From Opitutales bacterium (lineage in GTDB: Bacteria > Verrucomicrobiota > Verrucomicrobiia > Opitutales > T3Sed10-336): 40,000 nucleotides of DNA. Each line of letters begins with the position of its first letter. The first letter of the stretch is position 1. A program made the position numbers and the translations under genes. The notes below the pieces were generated by a model that did no database searches, had not been told where the DNA came from, and saw nothing but the letters and a program-made list of their open reading frames with translations. Below, piece by piece: positions 7,851 to 15,703 of this stretch. Location of the stretch: positions 1 to 40,000 of the forward strand of contig JAFIGF010000222.1 in the NCBI GenBank assembly GCA_020831535.1. The letters run 5' to 3'.

Positions 7851-8723
7851 ATGACCGAATTCCATACTATTCTTACCCATCCCGGCTCGGCCCATAAAGA
7901 CGAATTTGTGGCCTGTTGCCTCCTTTTGACGGAGGCAAACGTGCCGATTTTCCGCCGTGACCCAACGCCAGCCGAGCTGGAGGATCCGGGGGTTTGTGTG
8001 GTGGATGTCGGGCACCGGCATGAGGAAAAACTCAATTTATTTGATCATCACCAATTCTCCGTCCAACAGGCCCCGGCCTGTTCGGTGACCTTGGTTTTAC
8101 GCAAACTCGGGTTGCACCAGGATGCCCAGGAGTTTTGCGATTGGCTGGAGCCGATGGAGTGGTTTGATTCCCGTGGCCTCGTGGAAACGGCCCGCTGGCT
8201 AGGGGCCGAGCCAAAACTTCTGCGGCGGCTCAACTCACCCATCGAAGGGGCTCTAATGCGGGCCTTTGCGGGAAGCCAGCAAATCCAGCCAGGGCATTTT
8301 CTCTGGCAAACGATGAAGCTGATCGGGCAGGATATCCGGGGATTTTTGGAAAACTTGCGAGCTCGCCTACAGAAGATCGAGAAAGAGGGGAAAATTCTTT
8401 CCTGTGGCTCGGAGGGCCGCGAGTTTGAAGTCTTTTTTCTACCCCGGAGTGAACCTTTGCCGGAGGATCCGGCGATGGGGTTGGGGCGTTTTATTGAGCG
8501 CAAGGGGTGGAAGGACCGGATCGTTGGGATGATCTATCCGGATCGCCGCGGGGAAGGGTATGGGCTTTCCCGGTTTAATGACGACCAGCGGTTGGATTTT
8601 CTTGCCATAGAAAGTTGTGAGGATGTGCACTTCGCCCATGCCAATGGCTTTCTTGCGAAAACCACTGCGACCGCCGAGCGTCGCCTCTGCGAATTGATGT
8701 CCCTTGCCTGGAGAGGACATTGA
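7851..8723 (+). CDS. MYG1 family protein (DHH-like metal-dependent hydrolase)
   Basis: The 290-residue protein has the MYG1/UPF0160 hallmarks: THPGSAHKDEFVACCLLL (H10, H15, D17), VVDVGHRHEEKLNLFDHHQF (D52 and the DHH triad at 65-67), and later a conserved C-terminal part ending in a HANGFLAK segment. Eukaryotic MYG1 is a 3'-5' RNA exonuclease and the family belongs to the DHH phosphoesterase superfamily. The role of bacterial members is not established. The length is near that of bacterial homologues. An 18-bp hairpin follows the stop codon. Confidence 0.88.
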   Translation: MTEFHTILTHPGSAHKDEFVACCLLLTEANVPIFRRDPTPAELEDPGVCVVDVGHRHEEKLNLFDHHQFSVQQAPACSVTLVLRKLGLHQDAQEFCDWLEPMEWFDSRGLVETARWLGAEPKLLRRLNSPIEGALMRAFAGSQQIQPGHFLWQTMKLIGQDIRGFLENLRARLQKIEKEGKILSCGSEGREFEVFFLPRSEPLPEDPAMGLGRFIERKGWKDRIVGMIYPDRRGEGYGLSRFNDDQRLDFLAIESCEDVHFAHANGFLAKTTATAERRLCELMSLAWRGH

Positions 8724-8725
8724 GT

Positions 8726-8743
8726 CCTTATCGTGCGATAAGG
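8726..8743. repeat. 18-bp hairpin directly after the MYG1-family gene
   Basis: CCTTATCG and CGATAAGG form a perfect 8-bp stem around TG, three bases after the TGA stop codon. There is no T-run, so factor-independent termination is doubtful. It lies between convergent genes and might protect 3' ends of either transcript. Confidence 0.45.
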
Positions 8744-8780
8744 TCAATTTCCCTTCGGCTGTGACCTCATCGCGCTTAAT

Positions 8781-9353
8781 TTATTTTTCTTCTTCGCGGG
8801 GATCAAAGGGCGGGCGATGAGTGGAGAGGGTGAGAAAGGGGACCCCTCCCTGATCGGCAAATTGGTAGCGGATTTCCACGTCGCGTTCGCGCAGGGTGGC
8901 CCATTCCTCCGCCTCGGCATAATTCGCTTCCAGAAGAGCAGACTGGGTGGCAGTCAAGGCTTCCACCTCAACCTCCTCGCGGGATTCCCTGGTGAGTTTG
9001 AAATGATAGGTCAGAACCTCTCCCGGGCCAGCGCTGACGAAGCGTAAACGCAGATCCTCGTGGATTTCCTTGGGAAGGTTTCGGTTGAATTCGGTCGCTG
9101 AGTGCTCCAGTTGTTCCTCCAGGGTTGGTGCGCCAAAAAAGCCGAAGCCACTGATCATCGCAAAAACCATCCCCCCCAGCACGAAAATGTAGAGAAGAAA
9201 ACGGGAGTTTTTTACCAGCGTCATGGCCAATGAGGGTGGTTTTTGGGGATGCCCCGAACGAGACCGTGGGAAGCGGCTGCCGGGACGTTGGGTTTCGCTC
9301 GGCGAGGAACTTAGCCGATACTTCGGTTTGGGGTCGGAAGGGGTCTCGGACAT
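8781..9353 (-). CDS. Hypothetical single-pass membrane protein
   Basis: The 190-residue protein is not recognised. The first 45 residues are hydrophilic and rich in Ser, Pro, Arg and Lys. One strong membrane segment follows (about 51-74, RFLLYIFVLGGMVFAMISGF), and then about 110 charged residues with predicted mixed alpha/beta character (LRFVSAGPGEVLTYHFKLTR). The basic side before the membrane segment suggests N-inside topology with the C-terminal domain outside the cytoplasm. It lies downstream of pdxH and the DJ-1 remnant on the same strand, so it may share their transcript. Confidence 0.65.
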   Translation of the reverse strand: MSETPSDPKPKYRLSSSPSETQRPGSRFPRSRSGHPQKPPSLAMTLVKNSRFLLYIFVLGGMVFAMISGFGFFGAPTLEEQLEHSATEFNRNLPKEIHEDLRLRFVSAGPGEVLTYHFKLTRESREEVEVEALTATQSALLEANYAEAEEWATLRERDVEIRYQFADQGGVPFLTLSTHRPPFDPREEEK

Positions 9354-9371
9354 ATTCCTAATTTATCTTAT

Positions 9372-9486
9372 TTACCGTTTGGGCCCCGCTTCCTGCAGGC
9401 GGTAGAGGGGATACCAGAGTTCCAGATCTTCGTAAATATCCCCCACCAGGAAAAGGACGCGATGGTTCTGTAGAGATACTTCCATA
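9372..9486 (-). pseudogene. Frameshifted, truncated DJ-1/PfpI family remnant
   Basis: From an ATG at 9486-9484 the minus strand encodes MEVSLQNHRVLFLVGDIYED and then LE. One extra base near 9418-9423 shifts the frame. Skipping it gives LWYPLYRLQEAG and then PKR and a stop. The combined segment matches the start of DJ-1/PfpI proteins of the type VLxLxGDxxEDLELWYPxxRLxEAG. The in-frame reading instead ends at TAG near 9372 without homology. The rest of the roughly 180-residue family domain, including the nucleophilic cysteine, is absent because the next gene starts at 9353. It is therefore a decayed 5' relic lying between pdxH and the membrane protein. Confidence 0.7.
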
Positions 9487-9559
9487 CTATGACAAATCTT
9501 ACGTTTTCCGGATGAAGACGCAAGCACGGGCGGAAATTCCAGGCTTTTCAGCTCTTGAC

Positions 9560-10147
9560 TCAGGGGAAAAGAAACTGTTTGTCCCAGGAGGGTTGCCCGT
9601 TGTCCGAAGAGGGGGTGTAGATCCAGCGGAGGTGGCGCCGAAAGGCCTTGGCTTCCCAGAACTCAAAATAATCGGGGTACAGATGGAAGCCGCCCCAGAA
9701 GGGTGGGCGGGACACCTTGCGCCCGACAAAGCGGGCGCTTTCCCGGGCCACGTTTTTCTCCAGCTGGAAATAGCCGGGCATCGGCCGGGATTGATTGGAG
9801 GCCCAGGCACCAATCTGACTGAGCCGGGGGCGGGTGGCGAAGTACTCGTCGGAGACCTCGTCACTGGCTTTTTTGACCCGTCCTTCAATTCGAATCTGGC
9901 GTTCGACCGCAGGCCAATGAAAGAGCAGGGTGGCCTGCGGGTTGGTGATCAAGTCCTGGGCTTTGCGGCTTCCATAGTTGGTGAAGAAGGTGAATTTCTC
10001 CTCATCGCGGCCTTTCAGCAAAACCACTCGCGCGGTCGGCCGCAGGGAAGGGGAAACGGTAGCCAGGGTCATTGCCTCCGGCTCCTTTATGCCCGCCTCA
10101 GCGGCTTTTGTGAACCATTCACCAAAAAGTTGAAAGGGATTGTCCAT
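9560..10147 (-). CDS. pdxH: Pyridoxamine 5'-phosphate oxidase
   Basis: PdxH oxidises pyridoxine or pyridoxamine 5'-phosphate to pyridoxal 5'-phosphate using FMN and oxygen, the last step of B6 synthesis and salvage. The 195-residue protein has RPTARVVLLKG (37-47), FFTNYGSRKA (54-63), RQIRIEG, the WASNQSRPM region and the C-terminal PPFWGGFHLYPDYFEFW segment. The late R-x-H substrate-binding region is present as FRRHLRW. It is slightly short at the C-terminus, ending QFLFP where many members end RLAP. It heads a leftward set that includes the DJ-1 relic. Confidence 0.93.
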   Translation of the reverse strand: MDNPFQLFGEWFTKAAEAGIKEPEAMTLATVSPSLRPTARVVLLKGRDEEKFTFFTNYGSRKAQDLITNPQATLLFHWPAVERQIRIEGRVKKASDEVSDEYFATRPRLSQIGAWASNQSRPMPGYFQLEKNVARESARFVGRKVSRPPFWGGFHLYPDYFEFWEAKAFRRHLRWIYTPSSDNGQPSWDKQFLFP

Positions 10148-10287
10148 AGGGGGGGAAAGCTAGCAGATTTCCGGAGTTTCCGCGCCCAAAAAAGGAGAAA
10201 AGTTTTCGCTTTTGGCAAATTTACCCAGGTGCATCCCGGCTGTTCACTTCAAAGATCACCCAACAACAACCATCAATACGGCCTCCC

Positions 10288-10336
10288 TTGGAGGGACGAG
10301 TTCCCCCTCGTCCACCGAGGGGTTGTTTGAGGTTCG
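10288..10336. repeat. REP-like extragenic repeat, copy B (49 bp)
   Basis: This is the second copy of the element at 4718-4766, the same length and with the same GGACGAG/CTCGTCC stem. It lies in the 294-bp gap between the divergent pdxH and lipoprotein genes. Nothing else of note was seen in that gap. Confidence 0.75.
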
Positions 10337-10441
10337 CATTTTTACCGTTTAAAAAAGATTTGGGAGCTTGGGAGAGAAACGGTTGTCTTGAGGGTGAGGG
10401 TAGGTACACTTGGCGTTTTCCTGCCGTTCTCTTGCTGTCCC

Positions 10442-11923
10442 ATGAATCACCCGGAATTTAACTCTATCCTGTCGCTCCGCCTCGTTAGGAGTAAAGGCTT
10501 GGTTTGGGGGTGTATTCTGGTGCTCGTCGTCTTGGCAGGGACCGGTTGTCGGTCCCATCGGGGGCAGAGCAACGCCATGGAACGTGCGTGGGAGCGGGGG
10601 GAAGTGGACCGGGCGGCGAGTTTGGCCTCAACGATCGCGGAAAGAGAGGCCGGGGGCCGTGATGAGGTGCTATGGCATTTGCAGGCGGGGCGGACCTTGC
10701 AGGCTGCGGGGGATTTTGCCGCCAGCCGGGAGGCTTTTGCCGAAGCCGAACGCCGGGCACAGGATTGGGATGACCGAATGGGGGCTCTGGCCGCCCGCGA
10801 AGTGGCGGCCGCCCTGACCAATCTCCAGTCCTTGCCCTACCGGGCTACGCCTGCGGATCGGGTGATGCTGCAAACCTACCAAGCCTTGAATTTTCTTCAC
10901 GAGGGCGAGATTGCCGAGGCCCGGGTGATTTTGAATCGCTTGCAAAACCAGCAGCAGGAAATCCAACGCCAGAATTCCCGGCGAATCGATGCGGAGAGGG
11001 AACGCATCCGAACCGAGGCGACCCGGGTGGAGGAAAGCCGGGATTCGCGTCCCTTTGATCCTTCCCGGGCGGCGTCGGATGATCGTTTTCAACGGCAAAT
11101 GGAACGAGCCTACCAGCCTCTTCGGGAAATGGAGGCGTACGCCGACTTTTTCAATCCGGTCGCCTTGTATCTGGAGGCCTTGTTTTTCTTGCACCGCCCG
11201 CAAATCCCGGCGGATTTGGAGCGGGCTCGTTTTGCCTTACGGCGAGTCCGGGGAATGGTTCCCGGACATCCGGTGCTCGAAGCCGATGCGGAAACCCTCG
11301 CCGGGATTTTGCGCGGCGAGGAGCGGGAACCGCTGGTGTATGTTTTGTTGGAAACCGGCTTGGCTCCGGAAAAGAGGGAGGTTCGCCTGGATTTTCCCCT
11401 GTACCTTTTTTCCGGCGAAGTCCCCTATGTTGGAGCGGCGTTTCCACAGTTGCACTTCCGGGTGAATTATGACCGAAAACTGGTGGTCCGTGGAGGCGCG
11501 CAAGAAGTGGAAACGTCTCTGTTGGCCGATATGGATCGGATTATTGGAACCGAATTCGAAAGAGAATTGCCCCTGATCATTACCAAAACCCTGGCTTCCT
11601 CGGGAATCAAGGCCGCAGCGGTTTATACGGTGCGCCGAGCGGTCCGGAGTGAGTCGGAGACGATGGCGGGTTTGGTAAACTTATTTGGTCTTCTGTATCA
11701 GTATTCGATGAATCGGGCTGATTTGCGCTCTTGGACAACCCTTCCCAAGCAATGGCAGATTGCCCGTATCTCCCGCCCACCGGATGGGGTTCTGGAGTTA
11801 ATTCGCCCGGATACCAATAAAACTTGGAAACTTGATCTTCCCGACGGGGTCGTTATACTGGTTAGAGTACAGCTTCCTTCCCGCCAGGCGTCCCCCATCA
11901 CCAACACTCTCATTCTCCGATGA
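10442..11923 (+). CDS. COG3014-type lipoprotein of the LpoB gene cluster
   Basis: The product (493 residues from the ATG at 10442) has a lipoprotein signal with a probable lipidated cysteine at residue 36 (VVLAGTGC, with Gly rather than Leu at -3). A TPR-like helical region follows (residues about 40-290, with repeated WHLQAGRTLQAAGDFAASREAF-like helices), then a beta-rich C-terminal domain. Proteins of this kind precede YcfL and LpoB genes in proteobacteria, and the same order occurs here. The frame is open back to 10388, but the ATG at 10442 gives a normal signal peptide. It overlaps the next gene by four bases (ATGA), which indicates translational coupling. Confidence 0.75.
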   Translation: MNHPEFNSILSLRLVRSKGLVWGCILVLVVLAGTGCRSHRGQSNAMERAWERGEVDRAASLASTIAEREAGGRDEVLWHLQAGRTLQAAGDFAASREAFAEAERRAQDWDDRMGALAAREVAAALTNLQSLPYRATPADRVMLQTYQALNFLHEGEIAEARVILNRLQNQQQEIQRQNSRRIDAERERIRTEATRVEESRDSRPFDPSRAASDDRFQRQMERAYQPLREMEAYADFFNPVALYLEALFFLHRPQIPADLERARFALRRVRGMVPGHPVLEADAETLAGILRGEEREPLVYVLLETGLAPEKREVRLDFPLYLFSGEVPYVGAAFPQLHFRVNYDRKLVVRGGAQEVETSLLADMDRIIGTEFERELPLIITKTLASSGIKAAAVYTVRRAVRSESETMAGLVNLFGLLYQYSMNRADLRSWTTLPKQWQIARISRPPDGVLELIRPDTNKTWKLDLPDGVVILVRVQLPSRQASPITNTLILR

Positions 11924-12351
11924 AAACAAATGCTCCTTTTCTCCGACTCGGTCTACTCTCCGTGAGTATCGCAACGATATTTTTACTCTCCGCCTGTAAT
12001 GCTCCGGTCCGAATGACGGAACCGTCCGAATGGGAAGGTGAGCGTGATTATGTGCAGATGGATCGAACCCTCCAGGGCCAAGTGGTCATTAAGGATGTCA
12101 ATCGCAGCAAAGTGAGCGACAATTTGCTGCAAGTGCAGGCCGAAGTCCAGAATACCTCCCGACGGATGACCCGGTTCAACTATGCGTTTGAATGGTTTAA
12201 CGAAGATGGCATTCTCATCACCTCACCACCGGTCACTTGGAAGACCCGGCAAATAGAGGGAAATGAGTCCATCTTTTTGACCGCTGTGGCCCCCCACGCG
12301 GAGGCTAAGGATTTTCGCCTCAAAGTAATGAGACCCGTTTCCCGCAACTAA
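11920..12351 (+). CDS. YcfL-like (DUF1425) lipoprotein
   Basis: The 143-residue protein has a clear lipoprotein signal ending LLSAC (cysteine 26). The mature part is a single small beta-sandwich-like domain with LLQVQAEVQNTSRRMTRF and then NYAFEWFNEDGILI, the pattern of YcfL/DUF1425 proteins, whose gene neighbours lpoB in Escherichia coli. The last strand carries IFLTAVAPHAEAKDFRLKVM. The start codon overlaps the stop of the preceding lipoprotein gene, and lpoB starts seven bases after its stop, so the three are one operon. Confidence 0.8.
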   Translation: MKTNAPFLRLGLLSVSIATIFLLSACNAPVRMTEPSEWEGERDYVQMDRTLQGQVVIKDVNRSKVSDNLLQVQAEVQNTSRRMTRFNYAFEWFNEDGILITSPPVTWKTRQIEGNESIFLTAVAPHAEAKDFRLKVMRPVSRN

Positions 12352-12358
12352 TCTTCCC

Positions 12359-12949
12359 ATGAAATTTCAAAAACTCTTTTCTCTCTCCGGACTGGCCCTT
12401 TTATCCACCGCCCTTCTTTTCACTTCAGGTTGCCGCTCAACCGAATATGTCGATGCGGATGGTCCGCGAACCATTGTGACGCGGGACATCAACATCCAGG
12501 ACTGGGCGCAGGCCGCCGACGAGATGGTGCAGTCCATGGTCGAGTCCGGGGTTTTGGAACGGGCTCCGGAATTGCCAGCAGTCATGGCGGTGAGCCAAAT
12601 CGTCAACGACACCTCCGAATCGGTGAATATTGAACGCCTAACCGGGCGCTTGCGGGCCAGTTTGAACCGGACTGGAAAAATCGTGACGGCCACGACGATT
12701 GGTTTGGGGGATGTTCCCGATGACCCTCTGGCGCAGCGGGAAGCGCAGCGCCGTTCGGCCGAGCGGCCAGAAGTATTTTGGACCCTTTCCGGAGTGATCA
12801 TGGAAGACAACGTTCGCACCCGCCGCACCGCCCAAACCACTTATATCTTTATCCTGCGGCTGACCGAGGTGGATTCCCAGTTGGCCCTATGGGAGGATGA
12901 ACGCCGGATCACCAAGCAAGAGTCCCGGGGATTTTTAGGAATTTTCTGA
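12359..12949 (+). CDS. lpoB: Penicillin-binding protein activator LpoB
   Basis: LpoB is an outer-membrane lipoprotein that reaches through the periplasm to stimulate the bifunctional peptidoglycan synthase PBP1B. The 196-residue product has a lipobox ending TSGC (cysteine 25). The TolB-N-like domain shows RDINIQDWAQAADEMVQSM, then LPAVMAVSQIVNDTSESVNI and VFWTLSGVIMEDNVRTRR, and ends with the conserved LALWEDERRITKQESRG segment. The linker between lipid anchor and domain is short compared with E. coli. It is the third gene of a lipoprotein operon, and thiM follows after 26 bases. Confidence 0.88.
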   Translation: MKFQKLFSLSGLALLSTALLFTSGCRSTEYVDADGPRTIVTRDINIQDWAQAADEMVQSMVESGVLERAPELPAVMAVSQIVNDTSESVNIERLTGRLRASLNRTGKIVTATTIGLGDVPDDPLAQREAQRRSAERPEVFWTLSGVIMEDNVRTRRTAQTTYIFILRLTEVDSQLALWEDERRITKQESRGFLGIF

Positions 12950-12975
12950 AAATCCTCCCACGCTGAGCCTTTCCC

Positions 12976-13776
12976 ATGGATTCCCTGTCCAGCCATCTGG
13001 AGCGCCTCCGTTCGGAGGGGCCTTTGGTGCATAGTATCACCAATTTTGTCGTGATGAACAACACCGCCAACGCTTTGCTGGCGGTGGGAGCTTCTCCGGT
13101 GATGGCCCATGCCCTTGAGGAGATGGAAGAAATGGTGGGGCTCGCTTCCGCGCTGGTGGTCAACATCGGAACCCTCTCCAAGAAATGGGTAAAGTCCATG
13201 GAACTGGCAATGGATGTCGCCCAGCGCTTGAAGAAGCCGATCATCGTTGACCCTGTTGGCGCCGGCGCCACCAGCTATCGGACACGCACCGTGATGGAAC
13301 TGATGTTGCGCAATCATCCCACTATTCTGCGTGGCAATGCTTCGGAGATTCTGGCTTTGACCGATGCCAGTTCCCAAACCAAGGGGGTGGACAGTGTTCT
13401 GGAGTCCAACGACGCCTTGGCAGCGGCAAAACTTCTGGCGGGGCAGTTCGGCGCGACCGTGGTGGTGAGTGGAAAAGTTGATTTCGTGGTCCGCGGAGGC
13501 CAAGTGTACGAAGTGTCCAACGGGCATCCTTTGATGGGCAAAGTAACCGGGATGGGATGCTGTGCGTCGGTGCTCTGTGCGGCTTTCGCGGCGGTTGCCG
13601 AGAACCCGGTCGAAGCGACCTGTGCCGCTATGGCCACGATGGGCGTGGCCGGCGAAATGGCGGCTGCTGACGCACGCGGACCGGGAAGCTTTCAGGTCCG
13701 GTTTCTTGATGAACTGTACCAACTCACCGGCGAGTCCTTACAGGCCACCGCAGTGGTACGTGAAAGCTCTGCGTGA
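12976..13776 (+). CDS. thiM: Hydroxyethylthiazole kinase
   Basis: ThiM phosphorylates 5-(2-hydroxyethyl)-4-methylthiazole in thiamine salvage, making the substrate that ThiE joins to the pyrimidine. The 266-residue protein has the family features SITNFVVMNNTANALLAVGA, VDPVGAGATS (91-100), RGNASEI (119-125) and the anion-hole TGMGC (191-195) with the catalytic-type cysteine 195. It starts 26 bp after lpoB and probably shares its transcript, although the functions are unrelated. No TPP riboswitch is visible in the short gap. thiE is encoded about 1.3 kb away on the other strand. Confidence 0.95.
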   Translation: MDSLSSHLERLRSEGPLVHSITNFVVMNNTANALLAVGASPVMAHALEEMEEMVGLASALVVNIGTLSKKWVKSMELAMDVAQRLKKPIIVDPVGAGATSYRTRTVMELMLRNHPTILRGNASEILALTDASSQTKGVDSVLESNDALAAAKLLAGQFGATVVVSGKVDFVVRGGQVYEVSNGHPLMGKVTGMGCCASVLCAAFAAVAENPVEATCAAMATMGVAGEMAAADARGPGSFQVRFLDELYQLTGESLQATAVVRESSA

Positions 13777-13829
13777 AAAGAATTACGTTGGGGCTCAACC
13801 GAAGGGAAGTCTAGGCTCGCAGTTTTATC

Positions 13830-14114
13830 TCAGGCGACTTCGTCAATCGCTTTGGCAAGAGCGAAGTCTTTCCCGGTCAGTTGGTTACCGGCGTCGTGGG
13901 TGGTGATTTCGAGAGTCACTTTGTTCCAAACATTGGACAACTCGGGGTGATGATCGTGTTTTTCACAGACGAACCCCAACTGGACGATAAAGGAGACGGC
14001 ATCGGCGAAATCCTTTCTCTTATAGGTTTTTACCAGTTTTTGGTCTTTCACCGACCAACCGGTCAGTTCGGCCTGGGATTTTTCAATTTCTTCGGGGGAT
14101 AGCTTTTTGCTCAT
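13830..14114 (-). CDS. phhB: Pterin-4a-carbinolamine dehydratase
   Basis: The enzyme dehydrates 4a-hydroxytetrahydropterin during recycling of the cofactor of aromatic amino acid hydroxylases. The 94-residue product has the signature CEKHDHHPELSNVWNKVTLE followed by TTHDAGNQLTGKDFALA, with the conserved HHP active-site histidines. The ATG at 14114 is preferred over an upstream TTG at 14123, and AAAGG lies about nine bases ahead of it. No phenylalanine hydroxylase gene is in the window. It is the last gene of a five-gene leftward operon. Confidence 0.92.
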   Translation of the reverse strand: MSKKLSPEEIEKSQAELTGWSVKDQKLVKTYKRKDFADAVSFIVQLGFVCEKHDHHPELSNVWNKVTLEITTHDAGNQLTGKDFALAKAIDEVA

Positions 14115-14126
14115 ACCTACCAACCT

Positions 14127-14492
14127 TTAAATTTCCCGGTGAGAGTCAACTACAGAGGGTGTTTTATTCTGGTCGGTTTTCTGGTAGAGGGACCGGTGCC
14201 AGGGGAAGGTCGCTTTCCCTGCCCGGGCATCATGGACTTGAACAATGGTGTACACAAACCCCAGCCCGGGTCCCCACATAGTGAAATAAAATCCCCCGTC
14301 GCGAGCCCCGTTGACGATCATCCGACTAATCGTCAGATCCATCCCCAGCAGGGTACCCACAAGGGGAAACACTATAGCCCCGGCTAAGGCCCCAAAGGCA
14401 ATAAAGCCCGCAGTATAGACAATGAAGTGCAAGATCCATTTACTGATCGCCAGGGAATACTTTACAATTACGGTTCGCGTCGATGGGGACAT
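14127..14492 (-). CDS. Small hypothetical membrane protein
   Basis: The 121-residue protein is not recognised. It has a basic N-terminus and two hydrophobic stretches (about 20-55, probably two helices FIVYTAGFIAFGALAGAIVF and PLVGTLLGM, and about 68-88, FYFTMWGPGLGFVYTIVQVH), followed by a polar tail. It lies nine bases after the PagL-like gene and 12 bases before the dehydratase, inside the same operon. Confidence 0.6.
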   Translation of the reverse strand: MSPSTRTVIVKYSLAISKWILHFIVYTAGFIAFGALAGAIVFPLVGTLLGMDLTISRMIVNGARDGGFYFTMWGPGLGFVYTIVQVHDARAGKATFPWHRSLYQKTDQNKTPSVVDSHREI

Positions 14493-14501
14493 GGGGAATG
14501 A

Positions 14502-15035
14502 TTACAGCTTTCGGCTATAGCCGATAAAATGCAGATCCAACCCGGGATTGGGTCGGCGAAAGCCGGCATTGGAGGTATGTTGGATGCGATAATGCAGGGA
14601 TTTTTTCTCACTTATTTTCCAGTCGATCTGAAAGCCGCTGGTAAAATGAAAAATTCCCCCGATCTTTCGTCCGGCCAGGGATTCCTGGCTCATCAGGGTA
14701 GGGCTGACGTCCAGGCGCAAAACCACCGGAAAGTGAAAAGGCTCGATCCAGTTCACGCCTGGGCCGAGACGAGCCATGATGGACCAATCTCCCTCGGCCC
14801 GGAGAACCCCTACCACCGCCGCCGCATCCAGGGAGAGTTGGCCATAGGGAGGGTCGAAGGACTGTTCATAGAATGGCTCGGTCAGCAAAAAAACTTCGGC
14901 ACTGCGAACCCGAATCGGTTCGTCCGCTTCGGCACCAAGGCGAAAGCCCAACTGATCCGGAGAAAAAGCGCTGGCGGTGGAGGCTGTCCAAAGAATAGCC
15001 CCGCAGAGTACGAGGAGGGTTGGTCGTAGTTTCAT
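14502..15035 (-). CDS. PagL-like acyloxyacyl hydrolase family protein (lipid A 3-O-deacylase type)
   Basis: The 177-residue product has a signal peptide (cleavage near ASA/F at 23) and alternating beta strands typical of an eight-stranded outer-membrane barrel. The C-terminal part reads IQHTSNAGFRRPNPGLDLHF, matching the PagL active site: H153, S155 and, at the spacing of the catalytic glutamate (His+14), D167 in place of E. PagL removes the 3-O acyl chain of lipid A. The protein ends with an aromatic/basic tail (YSRKL). It overlaps thiE by four bases. Whether the Glu-to-Asp form is active is unknown. Confidence 0.75.
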   Translation of the reverse strand: MKLRPTLLVLCGAILWTASTASAFSPDQLGFRLGAEADEPIRVRSAEVFLLTEPFYEQSFDPPYGQLSLDAAAVVGVLRAEGDWSIMARLGPGVNWIEPFHFPVVLRLDVSPTLMSQESLAGRKIGGIFHFTSGFQIDWKISEKKSLHYRIQHTSNAGFRRPNPGLDLHFIGYSRKL

Positions 15036-15697
15036 TTATCGGGTGATTGAAATTCGGTAATGACACGACGGGGATCGGCCGCTTGCAAAACTTCGGAAAC
15101 GGCCACCAATCCTTTGGCTCCACGACGAAGCAATTCCCTGCGGTTGTCCAGTTTAACCCCGCCGATACCGTAAAAGGGGAGGGGCGGGTTTTCTGCAACC
15201 ACTTGCTCCAGCAAATCCAAACCAACGGCCGAGGCTTCGGGTTTGGTGGGAGTCTGGAAAATGGGCCCAACGGCAAAATAATCGAGGACTTCCTTTTTCC
15301 TGATGGCCCCCCGGGCTTGCTCCAGCGAATGGGTGGAAAGCCCGAGAATGCGATCCTTCCCCAAAATTTCCCGCGCCTCTTCCACCGGAAGATCATCCTG
15401 CCCGACATGGAGCCCGATGTCAGGAAATTCCCGGCACACCTGCCAGTCATCGTTGATCAACAATCGCCAGGAAGCGGAAAACTCCTTTTTTTCCCCTGTA
15501 AACAGAGAAAGAACCGATTCCACCAGTTTTTTGCGGGCCGAAGTGTCCAGGTCCTTGGCGCGGAGCTGGATTAAATCCGGCTTTCCCTGAAGAACCTTCT
15601 CGACCATGGCGGGAAAATTCTCCGGCTGAACATAGAGGGTATCTACGATCGCATAAAAGGAAACCGGACGGCTGGGCTGGAAGTAGGGATGATTCAT
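15032..15697 (-). CDS. thiE: Thiamine phosphate synthase
   Basis: ThiE couples HMP-pyrophosphate and thiazole phosphate to thiamine phosphate. The 221-residue TIM-barrel protein has FYAIVDT, DLIQLRAKD, LLINDDWQV, HVGQDDLPVEEAREILG, GLSTHS, VGPIFQTPTKP and the phosphate-binding YGIGGVKLDN, in family order. It starts six bases after the reductase-like gene and overlaps the PagL-like gene by four bases, so it lies in a compact operon. No HMP synthesis gene (thiC) or thiD is in the window. With thiM it points to at least thiazole salvage. Confidence 0.94.
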   Translation of the reverse strand: MNHPYFQPSRPVSFYAIVDTLYVQPENFPAMVEKVLQGKPDLIQLRAKDLDTSARKKLVESVLSLFTGEKKEFSASWRLLINDDWQVCREFPDIGLHVGQDDLPVEEAREILGKDRILGLSTHSLEQARGAIRKKEVLDYFAVGPIFQTPTKPEASAVGLDLLEQVVAENPPLPFYGIGGVKLDNRRELLRRGAKGLVAVSEVLQAADPRRVITEFQSPDK

Positions 15698-15703
15698 GAA
15701 AAG

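Noticed and set aside
12950-12975. TPP riboswitch ahead of thiM or the thiE operon
   Set aside because: The gap before thiM is only 26 bp, and the leader of the thiE operon lacks the CUGAGA and related core motifs.
12841-13722. A 293-codon open frame opposite thiM
   Set aside because: It overlaps a fully recognisable hydroxyethylthiazole kinase and has a His/Arg-rich composition typical of antisense shadows.
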